Assembly (NCBI GenBank): GCA_947177445.1 | Contig: CAMWUL010000016.1 | Span: 1-54,871, forward strand | Direction: 5' to 3' | DNA: 54,871 nt | Source of the DNA: an uncultured Lachnospiraceae bacterium | Lineage (GTDB): Bacteria > Bacillota > Clostridia > Lachnospirales > Lachnospiraceae | Part shown: positions 1 to 8,141 of the stretch, in pieces | Layout: each line of letters begins with the position of its first letter | Position numbering within the stretch: the first letter of the stretch is position 1 | Notes under the pieces: model-generated | What the model was told of the DNA's origin: nothing | Databases searched by the model: none | Seen by the model: the letters and a program-made list of their open reading frames with translations, nothing else | Program-made: the position numbers and the translations under genes

Positions 1-2
1 CG

Positions 3-140
3 CCCCATATTTGCCGCCATACCTATTGCAGCAACATGGCGAAATCCGGCATGAATCCCAAGACACTCCAATACCTGATGGGGCATAGCGATATCGGTGT
101 GACGCTGAACACCTATACGCATCTTGGATTCGCTGCTTGA
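3..140 (+). pseudogene. C-terminal fragment of a Tn916-type tyrosine integrase
   Basis: Frame 3 reads from the window edge to TGA at 138-140 and carries the end of a tyrosine recombinase: CRHTYCSNMA (the HxxR box), LQYLMGHSDI (second His) and NTYTHLGF with the nucleophilic Tyr. The same blocks occur in the two other integrases of the window. After HLGF the protein stops at once (AA-stop) instead of continuing into the usual acidic helical tail, so the gene is cut at its 3' end. The beginning lies outside the window. It overlaps the next integrase in another frame, which marks a deletion junction at about 127-140. Confidence 0.85.
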
Positions 141-1182
141 CCCGATGGGCAGGAATATGACAGTAAACGAGCTGGTGGAAAGATACCTGAAAACAAGGAC
201 GGGGGTAAAACCCAATACGCTTATGAATTACGGATTTGTAAAGAACATCCTTTTAAAGGAAGAATTCGGCTCAAGAAAGATAAGCAGGGTAAAGACATCA
301 GATGCAAAATTATTTTTAATCAAGCTGCAGCAGGATGGGAAAGGCTCAAGCACCATCAAAACGGTGCGGGGAGTTCTCCGCCCGGCTTTCCAGATGGCGG
401 TTGATGACGATATGCTTGTAAAGAACCCATTTGGATTCCAGCTTGCCGGGGTTATTTATAATGACGAAAAAACAAGGGAGGCAATAACCAAGGAGCAGAT
501 GAAGAAGTTCCTTAAGTTTGTGCATGATGATAATGTATACTGCAAGTATTATGAAGTCTTTTATATCCTTTTCCACACAGGAATGCGGATTTCAGAGTTT
601 TGCGGGCTGACCCTCAAAGATGTGGATATGAAGAACAGGGTGATTGATATTAACCACCAGTTACAGAGAACTTCGTGGGGCGAGTATGTTATTGAGGCAA
701 CAAAGACCAATGCAGGAACAAGAAAACTTCCGATGACCGATGATGTCTACCAAATGTTTCAGGCAATCATCAAGGACAGGCCAACAGACCTGCCGGAGAT
801 CATAGTTCAGGGTTATGGCGGATTTCTTTTCAGGGATAAGAATGGAATGCCGGAGGTGGCAATGCACTGGCAGCACCGCTTCAATCACGCAGTAAAGAGA
901 TACAATGATATCTTTAAGATACAGATGCCGAACATTACTCCCCATGTTTGCAGGCATACTTACTGCAGCAATATGGCAAGGGCGAGAATGAACCCCAAAA
1001 CCTTACAGTACCTTATGGGGCATTCAGACATTTCGGTTACAATGAATACTTATACCCATCTTGGATTTGATGATGCCAAGGACGAAATGATCCGCTTGGA
1101 GGAACTGGAGGCGGCAAAGAAAGAAGTTGAGAAGGTAATGGGCGAAAAACCGATTAGTCAGAAAATGTTCAAAGCAATTTAA
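124..1182 (+). CDS. Tn916-family tyrosine integrase, N-terminally truncated
   Basis: A 352-residue site-specific recombinase that keeps the core-binding domain (from MTVNELVERY) and the catalytic domain: TGMRISEFCGLT (catalytic Arg), HVCRHTYCSN (HxxR), LMGHSDISVT and NTYTHLGF (nucleophilic Tyr). Compared with the intact 406-residue integrase at 13148, it lacks about 75-80 N-terminal residues, the arm-type DNA-binding domain. Possible starts are TTG 124, ATG 145 or ATG 157; none has a clear ribosome-binding site. The first codons lie inside the tail of the preceding integrase fragment, so a deletion fused two integrase genes. A protein without the arm-binding domain is unlikely to integrate DNA normally; it is probably a decaying gene. 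Confidence 0.8.
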   Translation: MDSLLDPMGRNMTVNELVERYLKTRTGVKPNTLMNYGFVKNILLKEEFGSRKISRVKTSDAKLFLIKLQQDGKGSSTIKTVRGVLRPAFQMAVDDDMLVKNPFGFQLAGVIYNDEKTREAITKEQMKKFLKFVHDDNVYCKYYEVFYILFHTGMRISEFCGLTLKDVDMKNRVIDINHQLQRTSWGEYVIEATKTNAGTRKLPMTDDVYQMFQAIIKDRPTDLPEIIVQGYGGFLFRDKNGMPEVAMHWQHRFNHAVKRYNDIFKIQMPNITPHVCRHTYCSNMARARMNPKTLQYLMGHSDISVTMNTYTHLGFDDAKDEMIRLEELEAAKKEVEKVMGEKPISQKMFKAI

Positions 1183-1261
1183 TACGAGGAATGAAAATAA
1201 AGCCCTGGGTGCAGAAATGCCATCCGGCGTTCTCTTTTTCGTGGAAAAAGTGGATGTTGTG

Positions 1262-1270
1262 TGCTATAAT
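1262..1270 (+). promoter_or_regulatory. extended -10 promoter of the GmrSD-like gene
   Basis: TGCTATAAT is a full consensus -10 with the extended TG motif. It lies 63 bases before the GTG start of the restriction gene. No good -35 hexamer is seen 17 bases upstream, as is common for extended -10 promoters. Confidence 0.5.
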
Positions 1271-1332
1271 GAAAATCGAATTTTTATGTTTCTTAAAAAA
1301 ATGAAGAAAAATAGAAATAGGAGGTTGATTTC

Positions 1333-4152
1333 GTGGCTAATGAATTGCAACCATTATCATTATTATTTCAAAATAGATTATTTAGAATTCCAGATTACCA
1401 GAGAGGCTATGCTTGGCAACAGGCACAGCTTGTAGATTTTTGGGATGATTTAGTTAATTTACAAGATGATAGGTATCATTATACAGGACTTTTGTCTTTA
1501 AAGACATTGAAAAGAAATGATGTGGATAGTTGGGGAACTGATATATGGATGGTAGACAAGGGATTTAAACCTTGTCATATTGTTGATGGACAGCAGAGAC
1601 TTACTACATTTATTATATTATTAAATGAAGTTGTAGAGTTTGTGCGTTCCCTAGGCGAGAATAGGGGAAAGTCAGATGAGAACATTATTCTTGGGGACGA
1701 TACTTTGGCAGAAATTGTTGCAAAATATATCTGTAAGCACAGACCTTCAAATAATCAGATAATTACATATTTATTTGGATATGAGGTGGATAATCCAAGT
1801 GCGGAATATTTGCGCCATAAAATATTTAATGAGCCTTTTTCTGGTACCGTGCATGAAACCTATTATACGAAAAATCTTAAATTTGCAAAGGCATTTTTTA
1901 GAGAAAACCTTGATGCTTTATATGTGGAAGAGAGTATGGATGGAATCAATAATTTGTATCTGAAACTGACATTGAGGCTGATGTTTAATATTCATGAAAT
2001 TGATGATGATTATGATGTGTTTGTTGCCTTTGAAACAATGAATAATCGTGGTAAGAAGCTGACAAACTTAGAATTATTGAAGAATAGGCTTATTTATCTT
2101 ACAACCCTTTATTCTGCTGATAAATTTGATGAATTCGACAAAGATAATCTTCGTAAGCAGATAAATGAGGCATGGAAAGAGGTATATTATCAGTTGGGAA
2201 GAAATGAGAGTGTACCATTATCGGATGATGATTTCTTAAGGGCACATTGGATTAGTTATTTTACTTATTCTCGTAAAAAAGGTGATGATTATATTCACTT
2301 CTTATTAAATAAATTTTCTGCAAAGAATATATTTGAAAAGAAAACAGTTGTTGTAGAACAGGAAATTTCCACTTTTGCTTACTTAGAAGTTGAGGATTTC
2401 GACGAAGATGTAAACGAAACTGAAACGGTAGAGATTGAGGTTTCAAAACTTCAGCCGGATGAAATATCATTGTATGTTAACAGCCTTAAGGATATGGCCA
2501 AATATTGGTATGATACTTTTTTCCCTAGTCAAAGTGAGAATTTGACTACAGAGGAAAAAATATGGGTTGATAGATTGAATAGAATTGGCATTGGGCATTT
2601 TAGGCCACTTGTCATGGTTTTGATTAGCCGTAAGGATATTCCGACGGATAAAAGAGTAGAAGTATTTAAGGCTATAGAAAGATTTATTTTCATTTGTTTT
2701 AGATTAGGATACTTTAATGCAACATACAAGAGTAGTGAATATTATCGTGCGGCTCGTAGCATTTATCTTAATCAGATGAATGTTGATGAATTATTAGCTG
2801 ATATTACAGATTCGACTAATATCAACATCGAATATGCACTACCAAATTTTGTAACAAAAATTGAGAAACTCTTTGATGATTATGATGGTTTTTATTCTTG
2901 GAAATCAATTAAGTATTTCTTGTTTGAATATGAGTTGCAGCTTGCACAAAAAAACAATCTTGATAAGATGAGTTGGTCTGTATTTACAAAAACGGAGAAA
3001 GACAAATTAACAGTTGAGCACATTCTTCCACAGACATCGTCAAAACACTATTGGAAGAATCAGTTTAGGCAATTTAATTCAGAAGAAATCGAATTGTTGT
3101 CATGTGCTTTGGGTAATCTTCTCCCATTGTCTCATAACATTAATTCATCGTTACAGAACGACGGTTTCCACGATAAGAAAACATCAAAAGATGGTGGAAG
3201 ACGTGGTTATGAAAATGGTTCACATTCCGAAATAGAAGTAGCAAAGGAAACTGATTGGACCGCTGACAGAATATATAAAAGAAGCAAAAAGTTACTCCGG
3301 TTTATGGAAAGGCGTTGGCAGTTTAGTTTTACACAAGAGCAGATGGATGATTTGATTTATGTTTCTTTCGCTATGGATGGTAGAGAGATACCAGAAGAAT
3401 TACCAGACGAGCCGGAAAATGTTGCTAATAAAGAAACAACTGAAGCAAAGGTTTCTGCTGTTTTAGGTACGGACTTAGAACGGCAAAGACAGAATTTTTG
3501 GAGTGAGTTTATAACATTCTGTAATGAACAGGGATATGAAGATGTCATTGCCAGAAGGGAGGCATCAACAGAGTGTTGGTATGCTGTTTCACTTGGAACA
3601 TCTGATTTGCATATTGAGTTTACGATTACTCGTAGTAAATATCTGTCAGTTTTAATATATGCAGAGAATTCAGAGGTATTTACAAGACTTGAAAGTAAAA
3701 AAAATGAAATTGAGAGTGCCTTTGGAGATAAGCTGGATTGGTATTCAAGTCGTGAGCGTAGTAATGCAAAGAGAATCGTATACAAAAAGGAATGCAATGT
3801 TTTTGACTCTGCATTAAGAGTTGAGTTGTATTTTTGGATGATTGATAAATTCAATAAACTATGTAATGCATTATCAACAGTTGGCGAGATAGATAAAATG
3901 GAGAGAAGGGAATCAAATAAGTTTGGTGCATTAAGAAAGTATCTTGATGAATGTGATAGAATAGAGTTAACATTATCTTTTAGTGATATAGAAGAAATAC
4001 TTGGAACGAGCTTGTGTAAGTCTGCCTATTCGTATGCTGCTTATTGGGAACCTTCTGATACGCATATTCTTCCGAATATTATTATTGATGCTGGGTATCA
4101 AATAGAATTGGTTGATTTATTACAGAAAGTTGTGCAGTTAAAGAAACAGTGA
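1333..4152 (+). CDS. GmrSD-like type IV restriction protein (DUF262-DUF1524-DUF4268)
   Basis: A 939-residue cytoplasmic protein, probably an anti-phage nuclease that attacks modified DNA. The N-terminal DUF262 (ParB/Srx-like NTPase) part has IPDYQRGYAW and the diagnostic IVDGQQRLTT. The middle has the DUF1524 HNH-type nuclease signature TVEHILPQ followed by LGNLLPLSHNINSSL. The last ~200 residues (from about RQRQNFWSEF) resemble DUF4268, often attached to such enzymes. The start is GTG with AGGAGG eight bases upstream. It is a single-gene defence cargo between a dead integrase and an attachment-site scar, and is markedly AT-rich. The nuclease and NTPase motifs are visible; the target specificity is not. 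Confidence 0.88.
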   Translation: MANELQPLSLLFQNRLFRIPDYQRGYAWQQAQLVDFWDDLVNLQDDRYHYTGLLSLKTLKRNDVDSWGTDIWMVDKGFKPCHIVDGQQRLTTFIILLNEVVEFVRSLGENRGKSDENIILGDDTLAEIVAKYICKHRPSNNQIITYLFGYEVDNPSAEYLRHKIFNEPFSGTVHETYYTKNLKFAKAFFRENLDALYVEESMDGINNLYLKLTLRLMFNIHEIDDDYDVFVAFETMNNRGKKLTNLELLKNRLIYLTTLYSADKFDEFDKDNLRKQINEAWKEVYYQLGRNESVPLSDDDFLRAHWISYFTYSRKKGDDYIHFLLNKFSAKNIFEKKTVVVEQEISTFAYLEVEDFDEDVNETETVEIEVSKLQPDEISLYVNSLKDMAKYWYDTFFPSQSENLTTEEKIWVDRLNRIGIGHFRPLVMVLISRKDIPTDKRVEVFKAIERFIFICFRLGYFNATYKSSEYYRAARSIYLNQMNVDELLADITDSTNINIEYALPNFVTKIEKLFDDYDGFYSWKSIKYFLFEYELQLAQKNNLDKMSWSVFTKTEKDKLTVEHILPQTSSKHYWKNQFRQFNSEEIELLSCALGNLLPLSHNINSSLQNDGFHDKKTSKDGGRRGYENGSHSEIEVAKETDWTADRIYKRSKKLLRFMERRWQFSFTQEQMDDLIYVSFAMDGREIPEELPDEPENVANKETTEAKVSAVLGTDLERQRQNFWSEFITFCNEQGYEDVIARREASTECWYAVSLGTSDLHIEFTITRSKYLSVLIYAENSEVFTRLESKKNEIESAFGDKLDWYSSRERSNAKRIVYKKECNVFDSALRVELYFWMIDKFNKLCNALSTVGEIDKMERRESNKFGALRKYLDECDRIELTLSFSDIEEILGTSLCKSAYSYAAYWEPSDTHILPNIIIDAGYQIELVDLLQKVVQLKKQ

Positions 4153-4212
4153 AGACTGCCAACTACAATCACAATGGACTATCGTTAGATAATGCACACC
4201 CTTTAAAACCCC

Positions 4213-4277
4213 TTTAACGATAATACCGTTAAAAAGTTGGTAGTCTGCAACCGTAAAATTGACTACCATTTGACTAC
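4213..4277. promoter_or_regulatory. candidate integrase arm-binding repeats of the left-hand element
   Basis: The 260 bases after the GmrSD gene hold a short hairpin (TTTAACG and CGTTAAA around 4213-4234), an inverted GTAGTC at 4240-4245, and two direct TTGACTAC copies at 4259 and 4270, 11 bases apart. Repeats of this kind next to an attachment site are typical of integrase arm sites. This supports reading 4153-4447 as the right end of the element that supplied the truncated integrase. Inference only. Confidence 0.35.
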
Positions 4278-4416
4278 TACTTATTATTACATTTTGCTCC
4301 GATTTGCCTTGTTTTGCGTAATGTGCCACATTTCGCAGATTTTATGTGGATTTTACAGATGGTGCAAAAGTCCCCAAAACACGGCAAATCAAAGCATTTC
4401 AGGAGGGAAAATTAAC

Positions 4417-4455
4417 ATGATTAAGATACTTTTTATTTGCCACGGCAGGATATGA
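4417..4455 (+). pseudogene. 5' fragment of a low-molecular-weight protein tyrosine phosphatase gene
   Basis: Twelve codons read MIKILFICHGRI-stop, with AGGAGGG upstream of the ATG. The intact phosphatase at 14560 starts MIKILFVCHGNICRS. The match ends inside the catalytic P-loop codons, at the shared TGCCACGGCA. This is therefore the phosphatase 5' end left at the left junction of the 10.1-kb element. The upstream codons differ from the right copy at several wobble positions, so the two 5' ends have different origins; one was probably brought by an element. Confidence 0.8.
4438..4447 (+). repeat. left attachment site core (attL)
   Basis: TGCCACGGCA is repeated directly at 14581-14590, where it encodes CHG-N in the phosphatase active-site loop. 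The homology between the two ends breaks down just after this core. The true crossover could extend a few bases either way. Confidence 0.65.
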
Positions 4456-4547
4456 GATGAGTGGGAAAAAGGTTGAAAATAAGGGAAAAATTAGAGGTTG
4501 GGAAAGAATTTCACCTTGATTTTACTTATTTATATTTTGCTAATAAG

Positions 4548-4578
4548 GTATGGGAAAAAATCAGTATGGGATATGGGA
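4548..4578. promoter_or_regulatory. candidate left-end integrase arm repeats
   Basis: Three copies of RTATGGGA occur at 4548, 4564 and 4571, about 100 bases inside the left core. Their position fits integrase arm-type sites. No binding data; the pattern is short. Confidence 0.25.
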
Positions 4579-4699
4579 AGGGCACGGATAAGCGGAAGTG
4601 ACTTTCTCATTTTTTTATAAAATTTGATAATAGTATGAGCGTTGATTTTGGCATGTATAGGAGGGAAAAATAAAATAAATAATTTGAAAAGGAGAAAAA

Positions 4700-5107
4700 A
4701 TGAACGAGCATACTTTAAGTCAGTATCTTAACGGTTACATAAGTGAGGAAATGCTACGCTATTTAATAAATGAGGAAAGAATGGAGTATGAGGAGGAACT
4801 TTATGAAAGGTGGGCTCTTCGTGAACCGGAGCACGAACACGATAGTCAGCCGCTGACTGATGAGGAGATAGCCGCCTATTATGATGAACAATATAGGAAA
4901 AAGTTAAACCTCACCAGAGATGAAAGGGGACGTTTAAGCAAAGGGGCAACCATTGCAAAGAAAAGAAATTGTGACGAGGAAGATATATGGTCTCTTTACA
5001 GCACAGGGCATTGGACGGTCAAGGAGATTGTGGCACTTCGTGGCTGTTCAAAGTCAACAGTCTACAATGTGATAAAGAAATATAAGGAAAAAGAAAAGGA
5101 CATATAA
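4700..5107 (+). CDS. helix-turn-helix protein of the element
   Basis: 135 residues, with AAAGGAG six bases before the ATG. The N-terminal half is strongly acidic (EERMEYEEELYERW) and probably helical. The C-terminal 45 residues form a resolvase/MerR-like helix-turn-helix: EEDIWSLYSTGHWTVKEI followed by ALRGCSKSTVYNVIKKY, ending in a Lys-rich tail. It is the first gene inside the left end, a usual place for element-encoded control proteins. A DNA-binding role is inferred from the HTH only; no family name can be given with confidence. Confidence 0.6.
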   Translation: MNEHTLSQYLNGYISEEMLRYLINEERMEYEEELYERWALREPEHEHDSQPLTDEEIAAYYDEQYRKKLNLTRDERGRLSKGATIAKKRNCDEEDIWSLYSTGHWTVKEIVALRGCSKSTVYNVIKKYKEKEKDI

Positions 5108-5369
5108 AAACAGGGTTCCCAGTTCCCAATTTTGTGACACAAAATAAATTGAAAGTAATCTTCTATTTTGGAAAATTTAACGATAATAAGGGTGAGGATA
5201 GTACAGTTGCTTCCACACCCTTTCATTTTGCTTAAAATACCCTTTCATATTGCTTACAATTTTCATACGATAAAATTTACATTATAGTGACATATATGTA
5301 ACAAGGATAAGGGGTAAACATACCACCACTTAAATACTGAAAATAATACAGACAATACATCATGATAAA

Positions 5370-5489
5370 GTCAGTGCGACTGGCAGACCGGATAATATAA
5401 ACTTTAAGAAAATGTAAGTATGTTTGAAAGATGTGGATTACAATATATACAGAATAGTTAACATGAAGGAAATGTCAGCACGTCTGGCA
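5370..5489. repeat. two 16-bp near-palindromic direct repeats in a 500-base gap
   Basis: GTCAGTGCGACTGGCA (5370-5385) and GTCAGCACGTCTGGCA (5474-5489) match at 13 of 16 positions. The second copy extends into a hairpin (AAATGTCAG and CTGGCATTT) followed by a T-rich stretch. They are the only clear structure between the HTH gene (ends 5107) and the next gene (5616). They may be operators, an origin-type repeat or, for the second copy, a terminator. Confidence 0.4.
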
Positions 5490-5615
5490 TTTTCTGTTTG
5501 TTAAGAAGTGAGCATTTGACTGATTAAATAAACGGATGAATTGGAGAAATGGCTATTGTAATTATGTTTATTCAGCGTTAGAATTCTTCCATTAAAAAGA
5601 AAGGAGTTCATGGAG

Positions 5616-5861
5616 ATGAAGAAAGAAAAAGTAAGGAGGTACTTAAGACGTGCGGATGATTACATGGAAGAAATAGAAAGGAAGATGAAGTCTATAGATG
5701 GTACTTTGTTCTTTATCCTGCTGGGTATGGAGAATTTCTATCGACAGGAGGACTGTTACGAGGTGGGCATGATGGAATCTGTCAGGGATTACATGGATAT
5801 GCTGCGGACTGGTGACATGGCAAAACTGCATAAAGTACTGGATAAATTGAGAGAAGTATAA
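5616..5861 (+). CDS. small helical protein of unknown function
   Basis: 81 residues, starting MKKEKVRRYLRRADDYMEE. The ATG at 5616 is preferred over the ATG at 5610 because AAGGAG (5601-5606) is nine bases from the former and only three from the latter. The sequence is charged and mostly helical, with no transmembrane segment and no motif I recognise. It stands alone in the element, followed by a bidirectional terminator and facing the XRE regulator gene. Confidence 0.55.
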   Translation: MKKEKVRRYLRRADDYMEEIERKMKSIDGTLFFILLGMENFYRQEDCYEVGMMESVRDYMDMLRTGDMAKLHKVLDKLREV

Positions 5862-5891
5862 AAGGTACACCCTGTTCATGGGGTGTACCTT
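5862..5891. terminator. bidirectional terminator between convergent genes
   Basis: AAGGTACACCC and GGGTGTACCTT form a perfect 11-bp stem around an 8-base loop. It lies exactly between the small helical gene and the XRE gene, whose stop codon overlaps the right arm. No long T-run is present on either side. Confidence 0.65.
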
Positions 5892-6180
5892 ACTTCATTA
5901 TGTCAATTAAATTCTGTAATACTGTGAGTTGTTGTTTATTCAAACCGGAAGTGTCAAGCACGGCACTGTCTCTGGGGTAATCAACACCAAGGAGATAATC
6001 AGTTGACACATGGTACAGATTAGCAAGTTTTATGAGGGTTTCCAGTGACGGAGATATCTGTTCTGCCTCAAAAGCAGAGACAGCAGAGGAAGAAATGTTA
6101 AGCCGTCTGGCAACCTCTGACTGTGAAAGTTTATGTTGTTGACGCAACAGTGTTAGTTTCTTTGCCAATCCGTATATCAT
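5890..6180 (-). CDS. XRE-family transcriptional regulator
   Basis: About 96 residues from MIYGLAKKLTLLR; an upstream in-frame start at 6210 is possible. The helix-turn-helix is canonical: LRQQHKLSQSEVARRLNIS then SAVSAFEAEQISPSLETL and LANLYHVSTDYLLG, which is the Cro/C1 signature followed by the typical STDYLLG end. It is the only minus-strand gene of the element and is divergent from the 6320 operon. It therefore probably represses that operon and itself, controlling the element state. The C-terminal tail (NKQQLTVLQNLIDIM) may mediate dimerisation. Confidence 0.85.
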   Translation of the reverse strand: MIYGLAKKLTLLRQQHKLSQSEVARRLNISSSAVSAFEAEQISPSLETLIKLANLYHVSTDYLLGVDYPRDSAVLDTSGLNKQQLTVLQNLIDIMK

Positions 6181-6319
6181 GTGTCTGCTGTCTCCTTTTT
6201 TGTATAGCATACACGAAAGATTGTCTCTAATGGTTGCAACTTTAAGTGATAGTTGCAGTTGCTGTCAAAAGGTGCTATAATCAACGGTAAATAAACCAGT
6301 CAAAGAAAGGAAAAAATAC

Positions 6320-6778
6320 ATGAATACACAGGATATTACAATGGAACAGTTAGAAACATTGATATTGATTCGGTCATTAGAGGAATTTGTTACAGACGAG
6401 CATGAGAACCTTTCAAGCCTTAGTGAAGTAATCTGGACTCTGGAAGAAAGTTTATCCAATGAGGAACATGAGCAGCTTGTGGCGGATATCTGTAAACTGA
6501 CTGAAAAAGGTTATCTCCTGTCAGATGGAACAGAGGAACATATAGAGATTGACAGAATACCAGAAGTTGAGGGCATCACCCCTAAAGGACAGTCAGCCCT
6601 TAATGAATGGGAGAAAGAGATAAGGGGGAGCATTGACAAGGGAGCAAAGGGGACATCTGACATACATTTGCATTTCAGTATCTTAGGCGGGTTTTCAATC
6701 AATGCAAGCCTTTTGAGCATTTCAAACACTGTATTCGGTTCATTGGGAAACATAGTAAAGGAGATGTTACATATATGA
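6320..6778 (+). CDS. hypothetical protein, possible winged helix with C-terminal hydrophobic segment
   Basis: 152 residues, with AAAGGAA upstream of the ATG. The first ~100 residues look like a two-state winged-helix fold (LTEKGYLLSDG and EGITPKGQSALNEWEKE resemble the wing and final helix of such regulators). The end (HLHFSILGGFSINASLLSISNTVFGSLGNIV) is weakly hydrophobic. Its stop overlaps the start of the lipoprotein gene (ATGA), so the two are translationally coupled. Family not recognised; the winged-helix idea rests on pattern only. Confidence 0.5.
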   Translation: MNTQDITMEQLETLILIRSLEEFVTDEHENLSSLSEVIWTLEESLSNEEHEQLVADICKLTEKGYLLSDGTEEHIEIDRIPEVEGITPKGQSALNEWEKEIRGSIDKGAKGTSDIHLHFSILGGFSINASLLSISNTVFGSLGNIVKEMLHI

Positions 6779-7520
6779 GAAATAAAAAATTATTTACATT
6801 AACAGCTATAATAATAACAAGTCTGTTTTTGTTTACAGCCTGTGGAAATAAGACAGAACCTGTAAGCGCAGAGCCTACAGAGACAGTAAGCGAGGTTGAC
6901 ACGGAGGAAAGTGAAGATAGTTCTGAAAGTATGGAGCCTGTCCCCTCTCCTACTGTTGAGCCAGAGGAAAGTTTGGATAATACATTATCTTCTGGAAGTG
7001 AGGATAATTCAGAGACCGGGGAAGATACAACAAGTGAAGAAGTGGAGCAGTGGAGCAGGAAGAAAGCGAGCCGGACTTGGGATATGAAATCATTTCCATT
7101 GATGAAGTTATAATGTATGCTACGACTGATGCAAACCTGCGGAGTGGCCCAGCTACTACATATGATAAAGTAGGTTCTCTCTCTTACGCACAGGAAGTTA
7201 CAGTAAATGGAAAAGTTGAAAATGGTGATAAGCTATGGTATGTAATCAAAACAGATAACAGTGAAGATATACAGATGGTAAGTGGCAGTTTACTTTCTAC
7301 AGCAAAGCCACAACCACAACAAAGCACTGGAAATAATCAGCCACAGCAAAATACATCTGCACAGTCACAGCAACCTCAACAGGCTACACCGCCAGCCCAA
7401 CAACCCTCTGGTGATGATGGCCCACCTCCTGGAGTAAATGTAGGAGACGTAATTGGAGATAATGTATCTGGGGCTAACGATCCAACCTGGGGTGGACAAA
7501 TAGACTACTCTGGATTTTAA
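6775..7520 (+). pseudogene. lipoprotein with SH3-like domain, frameshifted by an 8-bp tandem duplication
   Basis: The first part (6775-7113) has a signal peptide (MRNKKLFTLTAIIITSLFLFTAC, lipobox Cys) and an acidic Glu/Ser/Thr-rich stalk. The second part (reading to 7520 in another frame) has a bacterial SH3-like segment (YATTDANLRSGPATTYDKVG) and a Gln/Pro-rich tail. At 7042-7057 the 8-mer GTGGAGCA is present twice in tandem. Removing one copy joins the frames as EEVEQEESEPDLGYEI, giving one 246-codon gene. The ancestral or phase-on product is thus a surface lipoprotein with an SH3 domain that probably binds cell wall. It is coupled to the preceding gene by ATGA. Confidence 0.75.
7042..7057 (+). 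repeat. 8-bp tandem duplication causing the frameshift
   Basis: GTGGAGCA at 7042-7049 is repeated at 7050-7057. Total length 6775-7520 is 746 bases; minus 8 it is 738, an exact multiple of three. Such a duplication can revert by slippage or recombination. Confidence 0.85.
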
Positions 7521-7563
7521 GGCAACTTAACATATTATGTAGGCTCATGAGCAAATAACAACA

Positions 7564-7596
7564 TGTCTGGGTAGCTTGTAAACTGCTACCCAGACA
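7564..7596. terminator. strong hairpin after the lipoprotein gene
   Basis: TGTCTGGGTAGC and GCTACCCAGACA form a perfect 12-bp stem around a 9-base loop, 44 bases after the stop codon. No T-run follows directly, so it may be a structured 3' end or a transcript stabiliser rather than a classical terminator. Confidence 0.5.
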
Positions 7597-7623
7597 AGAT
7601 TTACACGTATAAGTGTATACCAC

Positions 7624-7653
7624 GCCCCATCATTTGATGGGCTCTTTTTTTGT
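7624..7653 (+). terminator. rho-independent terminator
   Basis: CCCATCA, a TT loop, TGATGGG, then CTC and seven T residues. It closes the 6320-7520 operon. From here to about 8090 I see no gene, only AT-rich sequence. Confidence 0.8.
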
Positions 7654-8096
7654 TATTTTTCAAATAAAGTAGAATGTATAAACATACAGCCTGTTTCATA
7701 TGCTTCAACTTTTTAAAGCGTATTACATAACAAACATGAAAGATACATATAAAACAAAATCTTAAAAATTGATATGTAATACATAAATCCATACAGTAAG
7801 TAAAAATCAGTATCCATTCATGTGTTTATCATACTTACAGAAATTTCTCCATTTGAAAAATCAGCAACAATATACATATAAAAATAGGTATAGCATTATC
7901 AAAAAATTAAGTTGTACAAGTTGGTAGAAATTACTGGCTTGTCTGTATACAGTGGTTGTTTCCTGCAATATCTGATTAAGTTTATCAATGACGAGTATTT
8001 CATAATAGTAAAAATGCTGTTTCAGACATCAGAAAAAATGATGTGGAGCATTAAAAGAATTTTTTAAAAGTGTATATTAAAAATGCCATAAAAAGG

Positions 8097-8139
8097 GCAT
8101 GACCTCCAATAAAAAATAAAAAGCGATTGGAGGTCATGC
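8097..8139 (+). promoter_or_regulatory. perfect inverted repeat sequestering the SprT gene Shine-Dalgarno
   Basis: GCATGACCTCCAAT (8097-8110) and ATTGGAGGTCATGC (8126-8139) are perfect 14-base complements around a 15-base A-rich loop. The right arm contains GGAGG (8129-8133), the only ribosome-binding site for the following gene, eight bases before GTG 8142. In RNA the site would be paired. On the minus strand the same hairpin is followed by CCCTTTTT, so it could also act as a minus-strand terminator. Confidence 0.65.
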
Positions 8140-8141
8140 TT

